A stretch of DNA of 8,660 nt, taken from positions 1-8,660 of the forward strand of contig JABHGH010000132.1 of the NCBI GenBank assembly GCA_018672145.1. Reading direction: 5' to 3'. A program made the translations under genes and the position numbers. The notes under the pieces are model-generated. The model saw only the letters and a program-made list of their open reading frames with translations. It was not told where the DNA came from and ran no database searches. Positions 1 through 5,562 of the stretch are shown piece by piece; within the stretch, counting starts at the first letter, position 1; the number at the start of each line of letters is the position of its first letter. Origin of the DNA: Flavobacteriaceae bacterium. Lineage in GTDB: Bacteria > Bacteroidota > Bacteroidia > Flavobacteriales > Flavobacteriaceae.

Positions 1-445
1 AAATACAGCCTTGACAGACAACCCATCTTTAACCACAAGACTTCATAAAGGACCATCACCTGTTCGTGTTCTTATCGATCCAAAGGGCAAAGTAAATCGT
101 TGTGCCAAAATTTTTGATAATAATCAAAAGACCATCGTTTTTACGGATACTAGACAACCTAGTGTTAATCAAATAGAATATATAGCTGTTGACTTTACAA
201 AAAATGCTGTGAAACAAATTTGTGATGTTTTATATCATAAAAACATTCAATCCTTACTTATTGAAGGAGGGCGTATTACTATACAACATTTTATTGACGC
301 AAATCTTTGGGATGAAGCTCGAATTATCACAGGAAAAAAAACATTGATTACTGGAGTTAAATCTCCTAATATTTCATCATTTACAAAAAAGAAAGGTTCT
401 TATAAGTTAGGGGAAGATTTGATCGATATTTGGATTAACGATTAA
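1..445 (+). CDS. ribD: RibD, C-terminal reductase domain (5' truncated by window)
   Basis: This is the 3' part of the bifunctional riboflavin enzyme RibD. The reading frame is open from base 2, and the first visible residues, NTALTDNPSLTTR, are the characteristic substrate-loop segment of the RibD reductase domain, so the true start and the zinc deaminase domain lie upstream of the window. About 147 residues are visible. Near residue 88 of the visible part is the conserved LIEGGR segment of the Rossmann-like reductase fold, which binds NADPH. The domain reduces the ribosylamino-pyrimidine to its ribitylamino form in the cytoplasm, the third step from GTP to riboflavin. The ATG at 11 is an internal Met-looking position created by a TTG codon, not a real start. 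The TAA stop (443-445) lies inside the 3' end of the oppositely oriented thioesterase gene. The family assignment is firm; whether the deaminase half is intact cannot be seen. Confidence 0.9.
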   Translation, partial: NTALTDNPSLTTRLHKGPSPVRVLIDPKGKVNRCAKIFDNNQKTIVFTDTRQPSVNQIEYIAVDFTKNAVKQICDVLYHKNIQSLLIEGGRITIQHFIDANLWDEARIITGKKTLITGVKSPNISSFTKKKGSYKLGEDLIDIWIND

Positions 446-839
446 GTGCTTCCATAAATATTTCAGGACAACGCATTAATTTTCGTGTCTTCCCATCTAC
501 AAAGCCAAGGCGCGTTTTTGCAGTAGTACACAATACATTTTCAACATTATACAACTCGTAGGAAAAATCAATAAAAACCGTTGGGTCACCATCAACACAA
601 ATTTCCAATCGAACTTCATCATCAAAATGAAAAGGACGCTTAAATTCTGTGGAAAGGGAAAGGACAGGAAGCAAAATGCCCTGCTTCTCAAGTGTAGCGT
701 AGCTTAGTCCAACAGAACGTAACCATTCTATTCTGCCAAACTCGAAGTAAGTGGCATAATTGGAATGATGTACAAAACCCATTTGATCGGATTCAACATA
801 GCGCACACGAAAATGATAAATGAATTTTTTTTTATACAT
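435..839 (-). CDS. Acyl-CoA thioesterase, hotdog 4HBT/YbgC type
   Basis: A 134-residue single-domain hotdog-fold protein of the usual length for the YbgC/4-hydroxybenzoyl-CoA thioesterase family, which hydrolyses acyl-CoA thioesters in the cytoplasm. The active-site signature lies at residues 18-36: D18 (the expected catalytic aspartate), G21, H24-H25, N27-Y28, and R36 on the long central helix. A beta-rich second half follows, with FKRPFHFDDEV near residues 66-76 matching the family. The ATG at 839 is the only start that keeps the first beta strand (FIYHFRVRYVESD). Three lysine codons directly after Met-Tyr form an A9 homopolymer. The gene is divergent from dnaA across a 196-bp spacer and overlaps the end of ribD by 11 bp. 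In many Flavobacteriia a thioesterase of this type sits next to dnaA, which fits. Its substrate cannot be told from sequence; short-chain or aromatic acyl-CoA are the family's usual ones. Confidence 0.88.
   Translation of the reverse strand: MYKKKFIYHFRVRYVESDQMGFVHHSNYATYFEFGRIEWLRSVGLSYATLEKQGILLPVLSLSTEFKRPFHFDDEVRLEICVDGDPTVFIDFSYELYNVENVLCTTAKTRLGFVDGKTRKLMRCPEIFMEALNR
825..833. repeat. T9/A9 homopolymer at the thioesterase start
   Basis: Nine consecutive T on the plus strand encode Lys-Lys-Lys at codons 3-5 of the minus-strand thioesterase. Runs of this length are prone to slippage, and a one-base change here would frameshift the gene at its first codons. Phase variation is only a possibility; in an AT-rich genome such runs also arise by chance. 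Confidence 0.6.
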
Positions 840-875
840 TATAGGAAATTACTTACGTTAATTTTAGAAAATAAG

Positions 876-898
876 AACTTTTAATATGCATAAAAGTT
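876..898. repeat. Inverted repeat, 8-bp arms and 7-nt loop
   Basis: The arms AACTTTTA (876-883) and TAAAAGTT (891-898) are exact reverse complements separated by ATATGCA. The repeat lies 36 to 59 bp upstream of the thioesterase start and about 140 bp upstream of dnaA. Its placement between two divergent starts suits an operator for a dimeric regulator. A terminator is unlikely, because neither flanking gene ends here. The arms hold only one G/C pair each, so an RNA hairpin would be weak. Confidence 0.5.
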
Positions 899-946
899 TC
901 TGAAAATTCAATACCAAAAACATTTTTTTTTCATTTTTTTTACACG

Positions 947-954
947 CATATTTG
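947..954 (+). promoter_or_regulatory. Candidate -7 element for dnaA
   Basis: CATATTTG differs by one base from the Bacteroidota -7 consensus TAnnTTTG. About 19-23 bp upstream lies the T9 run (923-931), with no clean TTG -33 element. Transcription from here would give dnaA a leader of roughly 75 nt. This is a weak call based only on motif and position. Confidence 0.3.
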
Positions 955-1035
955 TCTAAGATTTTTAATTAAAAAATCGTTATCAAGAAGTCCTACTTTT
1001 AAGACTGACTAACAACCATTAAGACAAAAAATAGA

Positions 1036-2463
1036 ATGCCGCAAAGCGCTGAATATGTTTGGGAAAAATGCTTAGATTTTGTTCAAGATAACATCGAACA
1101 GCAGGCATTTAAAACTTGGTTTAAGCCAATTATTCCTGTCAAGCTCAAAGATGGTGCGCTAAACATTGAAGTGCCTAGTAAATTCTTTTACGAATGGATT
1201 GAGGAACACTACGTTAAAATCTTAAAAACAGCACTTCACAAAGAACTCGGAGACGATGCTCGTTTGGTCTACATTATCAAAATGGAAAACACCTACGGTA
1301 GCAAGTTGCCTTTTACACAAAAGATACCTAGTAACAACCGTACTGGTGTTAACACTCAAAATGTAGAAGCACCAAGCCAGAACCATTTTTCAGAGCTTAA
1401 AAATCCATTTATAATTCCTGGGATTCGAAATCTTAAAATTGAATCTCAGCTCAATGCGAATTATAGTTTTGACAATTTTTTAGAGGGTGATTCTAATCGA
1501 CTTGCTCGCTCTGCAGGGTTGGCTGTCGCTAATAGACCTGGCGGCACATCTTTTAATCCGCTATTGATTTTTGGCGGCGTTGGTCTTGGGAAAACACACC
1601 TCGCTCATGCGATTGGTATCCAGGTAAAAGAAAGCTATCCAGAAAAAACGGTTCTTTACATTTCTGCAGAGAAGTTTACCCAACAATACATCGACGCCAT
1701 AAAGAAAAACAATAGAAATGATTTTATTCACTTCTATCAACTTATCGACGTATTGATTATTGACGACGTTCAATTCTTGTCAGGGAAGTCTGGAACTCAA
1801 GATGTGTTTTTTCACATCTTCAATCACCTCCACCAAAATGGAAAGCAAGTGATTTTGACTTCTGATAAGGCACCCGTTGATATGCAAGACATTGAACAAC
1901 GCCTTCTCTCTCGTTTTAAGTGGGGACTTTCTGCCGAGCTACAAAAACCAGATTACGAAACACGTGTTTCAATTCTCAAAAACAAGTTATATCGTGACGG
2001 AGTAGAGTTGCCAGAAGAAATTATTTCTTTTGTTGCCAAGTCCGTCAAAACAAACGTTAGAGAATTAGAAGGTGCAATTATTTCATTAATCGCTCAATCA
2101 TCTTTTAACAAGCTTGACGTTACGCTTGACCTTGCAAAACGAGTGGTTGAAAAATTTGTTCGAAACACTAAACGTGAAATTTCGATTGATTACATTCAAA
2201 AAGTCGTGTCCGATTATTTCCAAATGGATGTCACTACACTCCAATCAAAAACTCGAAAGCGTCATATTGTTCAGGCCCGTCAATTGGCCATGTTCTTTGC
2301 AAAGAAACTCACCAAAGCATCTCTTGCTAATATTGGGCAGCAAATTGGTCATCGAGATCACGCAACTGTTCTTCATGCCTGTAAAACAGTAGATAATCTA
2401 GCCTTTACAGATAAGCAGTTCCGCAAATACGTGGAAGACCTTACCAAGAAATTTTCTAACTAA
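1036..2463 (+). CDS. dnaA: Chromosomal replication initiator DnaA
   Basis: Full-length DnaA (475 aa), the AAA+ ATPase that binds DnaA boxes and melts the replication origin. Domain I occupies residues 1-85 (start MPQSAEYVWEKCLDFV, with the W-x-x-x-x-P type FKTWFKPI patch). A variable linker spans about 86-135. The AAA+ core follows, with Walker A GGVGLGKTH at 180-188, Walker B LIIDDVQF at 240-247, sensor 1 ILTSD at 273-277, the box VII arginine segment RLLSRF at 289-294 and sensor 2 NVRELEGA at 340-347. The C-terminal helix-turn-helix domain carries the DnaA signature at 433-450 (IGQQIGHRDHATVLHACK). All key residues are present, so it should be active. The ATG at 1036 gives the standard domain I start. 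It is the first gene of a cluster with the phosphatase and methyltransferase, starting 5 bp upstream of the former. No origin is visible next to it, which is common in this phylum. Confidence 0.98.
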   Translation: MPQSAEYVWEKCLDFVQDNIEQQAFKTWFKPIIPVKLKDGALNIEVPSKFFYEWIEEHYVKILKTALHKELGDDARLVYIIKMENTYGSKLPFTQKIPSNNRTGVNTQNVEAPSQNHFSELKNPFIIPGIRNLKIESQLNANYSFDNFLEGDSNRLARSAGLAVANRPGGTSFNPLLIFGGVGLGKTHLAHAIGIQVKESYPEKTVLYISAEKFTQQYIDAIKKNNRNDFIHFYQLIDVLIIDDVQFLSGKSGTQDVFFHIFNHLHQNGKQVILTSDKAPVDMQDIEQRLLSRFKWGLSAELQKPDYETRVSILKNKLYRDGVELPEEIISFVAKSVKTNVRELEGAIISLIAQSSFNKLDVTLDLAKRVVEKFVRNTKREISIDYIQKVVSDYFQMDVTTLQSKTRKRHIVQARQLAMFFAKKLTKASLANIGQQIGHRDHATVLHACKTVDNLAFTDKQFRKYVEDLTKKFSN

Positions 2464-2468
2464 ATCCA

Positions 2469-2915
2469 ATGCCCCGGCGAATCCTTATGGTGTGCTTGGG
2501 AAACATTTGCCGTTCCCCGCTTGCGCATGGGGTTATGTCAGACCTTTTGCCGGAAGATATTGTTGATTCCGCTGGAACAAGCTCTTATCACATTGGCAGT
2601 CCTCCTGACCCAAGATCTGTTTCGATCGCAAAACAGCACAATATAGATATTACAAATCAGTCTGCGAGACTGTTTACAGCCTCCCATTTTGCCGACTTTG
2701 ACCACATTTACGTAATGGATCAGCAAAATTATAGAGATGTTATTTCCCTTGCTCAGACACAAAATGATATCAATAAAGTGGAGCTTCTTTGCGAAGCCGC
2801 TGGCCTGGGAAAGCTAGCTGTACCAGACCCTTATTACGGAGGAGTCGATGGGTTTAAGGATGTTTTTGATTTGGTAAAAAATGCTTGCCTACGCATAAAA
2901 AACAAATGGAATTAA
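2469..2915 (+). CDS. Low-molecular-weight protein tyrosine phosphatase
   Basis: A 148-residue cytoplasmic phosphatase of the LMW-PTP (Wzb/YwlE/PtpA) family. The catalytic P-loop CX5R-S is complete at residues 9-16 (CLGNICRS: nucleophile C9, phosphate-binding R15, S16), at the very N terminus as the family requires. The general-acid loop DPYYGG is at 120-125, with D120 the expected acid and both aromatic residues kept. It hydrolyses phosphotyrosine, or in some members phosphoarginine, on proteins; the substrate cannot be deduced here. The ATG at 2469 is 5 bp after the dnaA stop and places C9 correctly. The stop is 5 bp before the preferred ATG of the next gene, so the three genes are almost certainly co-transcribed. 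No exopolysaccharide kinase gene is nearby, which argues against a dedicated Wzc-Wzb role. Confidence 0.95.
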   Translation: MPRRILMVCLGNICRSPLAHGVMSDLLPEDIVDSAGTSSYHIGSPPDPRSVSIAKQHNIDITNQSARLFTASHFADFDHIYVMDQQNYRDVISLAQTQNDINKVELLCEAAGLGKLAVPDPYYGGVDGFKDVFDLVKNACLRIKNKWN

Positions 2916-2920
2916 AACAT

Positions 2921-3646
2921 ATGAATTCGACAGCGACAGGAACACTTTATGTGATACCTAATACACTTGGCAACACACCACCTTTGTCAGTAATGCCAAC
3001 AACAATCAGGGACATCATATCTTCGATTGATCATTTTGTATTTGAAAATGAAAAAGTTGGTCGATCGTATATCAAAAGCGTATGTCCTGAAAAACAACAA
3101 AGTGAATTGTTTGTTCAAATGCTCAACAAGCACACTTCACCAACCGAAATTTTAGAGATGCTTACGCCTTGTATGGCTGGAAATGACATGGCATTAATAT
3201 CAGATGCTGGTTGCCCAGGCGTTGCCGACCCTGGTGCTGATTTGGTTCGTTTGGCACATGGTCAACAAATTGTTATTCGTCCACTCGTTGGCCCATCCTC
3301 TATATTGCTTGCTCTCATGGGTTCAGGACTCAATGGCCAGCAATTTGCTTTTAACGGCTATTTACCTATTGACAAAAAGGATTGTAAACAGGCAATTAAG
3401 AAGTACGAACGTTTATCATTTACGCAAAATCAAACTCAAATCTTTATCGAAACGCCTTATAGAAATGAGCGGTGCTTTACGCTACTTTTAAACAGCTTGT
3501 CTGCTGAGACACTGTTGAATGTTGCCTGTGATCTGACCCTAGCATCGGAACAGATTCAGACCAAAAGAGTGAGTGAATGGAACGTAAATCACATTGACTT
3601 ACATAAAAGGCCTTGTGTTTTTTCGTTTCTACAACCTAGTGCATAA
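2921..3646 (+). CDS. RsmI-like SAM-dependent (tetrapyrrole-methylase fold) methyltransferase
   Basis: A 241-residue protein of the tetrapyrrole methylase superfamily, nearest to RsmI, the 2'-O-methyltransferase of 16S rRNA C1402. It opens with GTLYVIPNTLGN (residues 7-18), has the SAM-binding loop SDAGCPGVADPGADLV at 94-109, GPSS at 124-127 and ETPYRN at 177-182. It lacks the typical RsmI EDTR segment, showing FENEKVGRSYIKS at about 41-53 instead, and is shorter than RsmI (about 280 aa), lacking its C-terminal region. In Bacteroidota this shorter paralogue usually coexists with a true RsmI, so its substrate is best left open. I chose the ATG at 2921, 5 bp after the phosphatase stop; the TTG at 2885 would overlap that gene by 31 bp and add an unconserved 12-residue lysine-rich tail. 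The stop overlaps the minus-strand mltG by 11 bp. Confidence 0.88.
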   Translation: MNSTATGTLYVIPNTLGNTPPLSVMPTTIRDIISSIDHFVFENEKVGRSYIKSVCPEKQQSELFVQMLNKHTSPTEILEMLTPCMAGNDMALISDAGCPGVADPGADLVRLAHGQQIVIRPLVGPSSILLALMGSGLNGQQFAFNGYLPIDKKDCKQAIKKYERLSFTQNQTQIFIETPYRNERCFTLLLNSLSAETLLNVACDLTLASEQIQTKRVSEWNVNHIDLHKRPCVFSFLQPSA

Positions 3647-4670
3647 TGCCTTTTTTGTTAAGCCAACGCACATAAACATCTCTATTCTTAAGATGTTTAG
3701 CATAAGTACTCGCAAATAAGTGATCCCCAGGATTACTAGGGTCAGCAACAAAATAAAGATAATTATGTTTTTCTGCATCAAGTATGGCATCAATCGCATT
3801 GACATCGGGCATGGTAATAGGTCCAGGAGGTAATCCACGGTATTTATAAGTGTTGTAAGGAGAATTAATTTTCAAGTCTTTATAGAGCACCCGGCGAACA
3901 TTCAAATCAAAATTGTTCGCTTTCCTTTTCATTGCATATACTACAGTAGGATCGGCCTGAAGCTTCATGCCTTTACGTAAACGGTTTAAATATACACCTG
4001 CAACAAGTGGACGTTCATCAGGATTTTTGGATTCCTCATTCACAATAGCAGCAAGGTTTACAACTTCTGCCCTAGACAACTTTTTTAACTTCCTTTTTAG
4101 CTCACGGTTTGTATTCCAAAAACGGATATGTTCGTCCAGCATACGATCACAAAATTCTTTTGCCGAGACATTCCAATACATTTCATATGAATTTGGAATG
4201 AAAAAACTCAATAGTTCTTGTTGATTAAGTTCAACCAATTCCAAAAATGATTTGCTATAAAACTCTTGTATTAGAGACAAGCTATCAACTTCAAGTTGTT
4301 CGGCAATGCGACCAGCTAGATGCTCAACGGTTTGCTGGTTATTGAAAATTACATTTACAGGAGTGTTTTTCGATCTCAATGTGTTTATTAGCAGTTGATT
4401 ACCCATACCCACTTCAAGTAAAAAATGACCTGGTCTAGCAGTACGAAACTGCTTGGCTTTGGCTGCAATTCTAAAACTAAATTCACTGCGAACATAAGGA
4501 GAAATAAGCGCTAGAAGTTCACTATATGTTGTGTCAGTCGGCACGTAAATAGACTGGACTTTGTTGTTGATTTTAGTGTTAGGAAAATAGAATGTAAAAA
4601 CAAAGAGTAATAGAAAAATTACAAAAGAGGAAATCAAAAAAGCAAAAATTTGTTTGAGTAGTGCCGACAT
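3636..4670 (-). CDS. mltG: Endolytic murein transglycosylase MltG
   Basis: A 344-residue YceG/MltG protein, an inner-membrane enzyme that cleaves nascent glycan strands and so ends peptidoglycan polymerisation. The N terminus has one membrane anchor at about residues 7-29 with no signal peptidase site, followed by a LysM-like region (about 38-100) and the catalytic domain. The active-site stretch AAIVNEESKNPDER spans about 207-220; E213 aligns with the essential glutamate of E. coli MltG (E218). LNRLRKGMKLQADPTVVYA (about 228-246) and the GLPPGPI loop (about 279-285) are the other family hallmarks, both intact. The ATG at 4670 is 3 bp after the dapF stop, so the two form an operon. Its TAG stop lies inside the end of the oppositely oriented methyltransferase gene. 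Length and motifs are normal for Bacteroidota. Confidence 0.95.
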   Translation of the reverse strand: MSALLKQIFAFLISSFVIFLLLFVFTFYFPNTKINNKVQSIYVPTDTTYSELLALISPYVRSEFSFRIAAKAKQFRTARPGHFLLEVGMGNQLLINTLRSKNTPVNVIFNNQQTVEHLAGRIAEQLEVDSLSLIQEFYSKSFLELVELNQQELLSFFIPNSYEMYWNVSAKEFCDRMLDEHIRFWNTNRELKRKLKKLSRAEVVNLAAIVNEESKNPDERPLVAGVYLNRLRKGMKLQADPTVVYAMKRKANNFDLNVRRVLYKDLKINSPYNTYKYRGLPPGPITMPDVNAIDAILDAEKHNYLYFVADPSNPGDHLFASTYAKHLKNRDVYVRWLNKKGIMH

Positions 4671-4673
4671 AAT

Positions 4674-5453
4674 TTAGATATTCAATGTACCTGAAAAGAC
4701 GAGTTGAGTAGGTCCGGTTAACACCACATCTCTATAAAGTTTTTTTTCTAAAACAAAAGAAACCGTCAGCTCCCCACCAAGAGTTGTGACGTCAATTTTA
4801 CTATTGGAAACTTTCCTTGTTGCGAAAGCTGCAATTGCCGCAGCAGTCACTCCTGTTCCGCAGGAAAGCGTTTCATTTTCGACACCTCGCTCAAAAGTGC
4901 GCACACTAATGCTACTACCCTGACCTATTGAGACAAAGTTTACATTTGTCCCTTCATCCCCATAATCAACGTGATGAGCAATGACTCTGCCGCGTTCTTG
5001 AACATCTACTGCATCTGTATCATCAACAAATTCGATATGGTGAGGAGAACCTGTGTCTAAAAAAACATGCTTTGGATGCAACTTCACATTTTTGACGTCA
5101 GACATCGAAAGTGAAACAATGTTATCTATGATTGAGCCGTGATGCAATCCGTCAAAAGCAGCGAATAAAGTTTTGTTGTTAATGATTTCAAGATGATGAG
5201 CAAGGGCAACTACACAGCGCCCGCCATTTCCACAAAACGAACCTTGTTGTCCATCTGCATTGTAATAATTCATCATAAAATCGGCTTCTTCATGATTTTC
5301 AAGTAAGATTAAACCATCAGAGCCAACGCCAAAACGGCGGTCGCATATTGACTGAATCAAAGCTTGATTCGATGAAGGAAAAACTTTTGTTCTATTGTCT
5401 ATAATAACAAAATCGTTTCCTGTGCCTTGGTATTTATAAAAAGGTATGATCAC
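4674..5453 (-). CDS. dapF: Diaminopimelate epimerase
   Basis: A 259-residue PLP-independent racemase that converts LL- to meso-diaminopimelate, supplying both lysine and the peptide cross-link of peptidoglycan in the cytoplasm. Both catalytic cysteines are present: C74 in SFCGNGGRC (72-80) and C198 in ENETLSCGTGVTAAA (192-206). GTGNDF (10-15) and GDEGTNVNFV (165-174) bind substrate. The protein is a tandem duplication of two similar lobes, as in the whole family. I prefer the GTG at 5453, giving MIIPFYKYQGTGNDF, which matches the short N terminus typical of DapF. The TTG at 5471 would add six residues but overlaps a strong candidate -7 element. It is followed 3 bp downstream by mltG, so DAP supply and glycan release are co-transcribed. 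Confidence 0.95.
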   Translation of the reverse strand: MIIPFYKYQGTGNDFVIIDNRTKVFPSSNQALIQSICDRRFGVGSDGLILLENHEEADFMMNYYNADGQQGSFCGNGGRCVVALAHHLEIINNKTLFAAFDGLHHGSIIDNIVSLSMSDVKNVKLHPKHVFLDTGSPHHIEFVDDTDAVDVQERGRVIAHHVDYGDEGTNVNFVSIGQGSSISVRTFERGVENETLSCGTGVTAAAIAAFATRKVSNSKIDVTTLGGELTVSFVLEKKLYRDVVLTGPTQLVFSGTLNI

Positions 5454-5457
5454 ACTA

Positions 5458-5488
5458 CAAATATATTGCAATTTTTATTTGATTGAAA
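5458..5488 (-). promoter_or_regulatory. Candidate Bacteroidota promoter for dapF-mltG
   Basis: On the minus strand, TATATTTG (5465-5458) matches the -7 consensus TAnnTTTG exactly, and TTTC (5488-5485) sits 19 bp upstream where TTTG/TTG is expected. The element ends only 4 bases before the GTG start at 5453, so transcription would begin at or just around the start codon, giving a leaderless or near-leaderless mRNA. The motif match is visible; function is inferred. Confidence 0.5.
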
Positions 5489-5511
5489 GGTTGTTAAAAT
5501 GAAGTTAAAAA

Positions 5512-5543
5512 ATGGCATAACGAAATGATATCTGTTACTTTTG
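5512..5543 (+). promoter_or_regulatory. Candidate Bacteroidota promoter for the Do-like protease
   Basis: TACTTTTG (5536-5543) fits the -7 consensus TAnnTTTG. About 20 bp upstream, ATGG (5512-5515) is a one-off match to the TTG -33 element. Transcription would start near 5550, about 13 bases before the ATG at 5563. It is divergent from the dapF promoter, with the two -33 elements only about 24 bp apart. Confidence 0.5.
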
Positions 5544-5562
5544 ATCAATAAAACACATTATT

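Larger units (their letters stand above)
840..1035. promoter_or_regulatory. Divergent intergenic region between thioesterase and dnaA
   Basis: A strongly AT-rich 196-bp spacer that must carry the promoters of both the minus-strand thioesterase and the plus-strand dnaA cluster. It contains an inverted repeat (876-898), two poly(T) runs (923-931 and 934-941) and a near-consensus Bacteroidota -7 element, CATATTTG, at 947-954. The octamer ACTTTTAA occurs twice, at 877-884 (within the inverted repeat) and 995-1002. I find no cluster of DnaA boxes (TTATCCACA); the closest, TTATCAAGA at 979-987, has two mismatches. No short gene with a credible start is visible. Confidence 0.6.

Noticed and set aside
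840..1035. Possible chromosomal origin (oriC) beside dnaA
   Set aside because: The region is AT-rich, but I find no group of DnaA boxes; the best candidate, TTATCAAGA at 979-987, has two mismatches to TTATCCACA. In this phylum the origin is often away from dnaA.
2885..2920. Upstream TTG start for the RsmI-like methyltransferase
   Set aside because: It would overlap the phosphatase by 31 bp and add a lysine-rich 12-residue extension before the conserved GTLYVIP start; the ATG at 2921 fits better.
3967..4224. Plus-strand 85-residue open frame inside mltG
   Set aside because: It lies wholly antisense to a well-supported gene and shows no recognisable domain.
5454..5471. TTG start for dapF
   Set aside because: It adds six residues not usual in DapF and lies on top of the candidate -7 element; the GTG at 5453 gives the typical N terminus.
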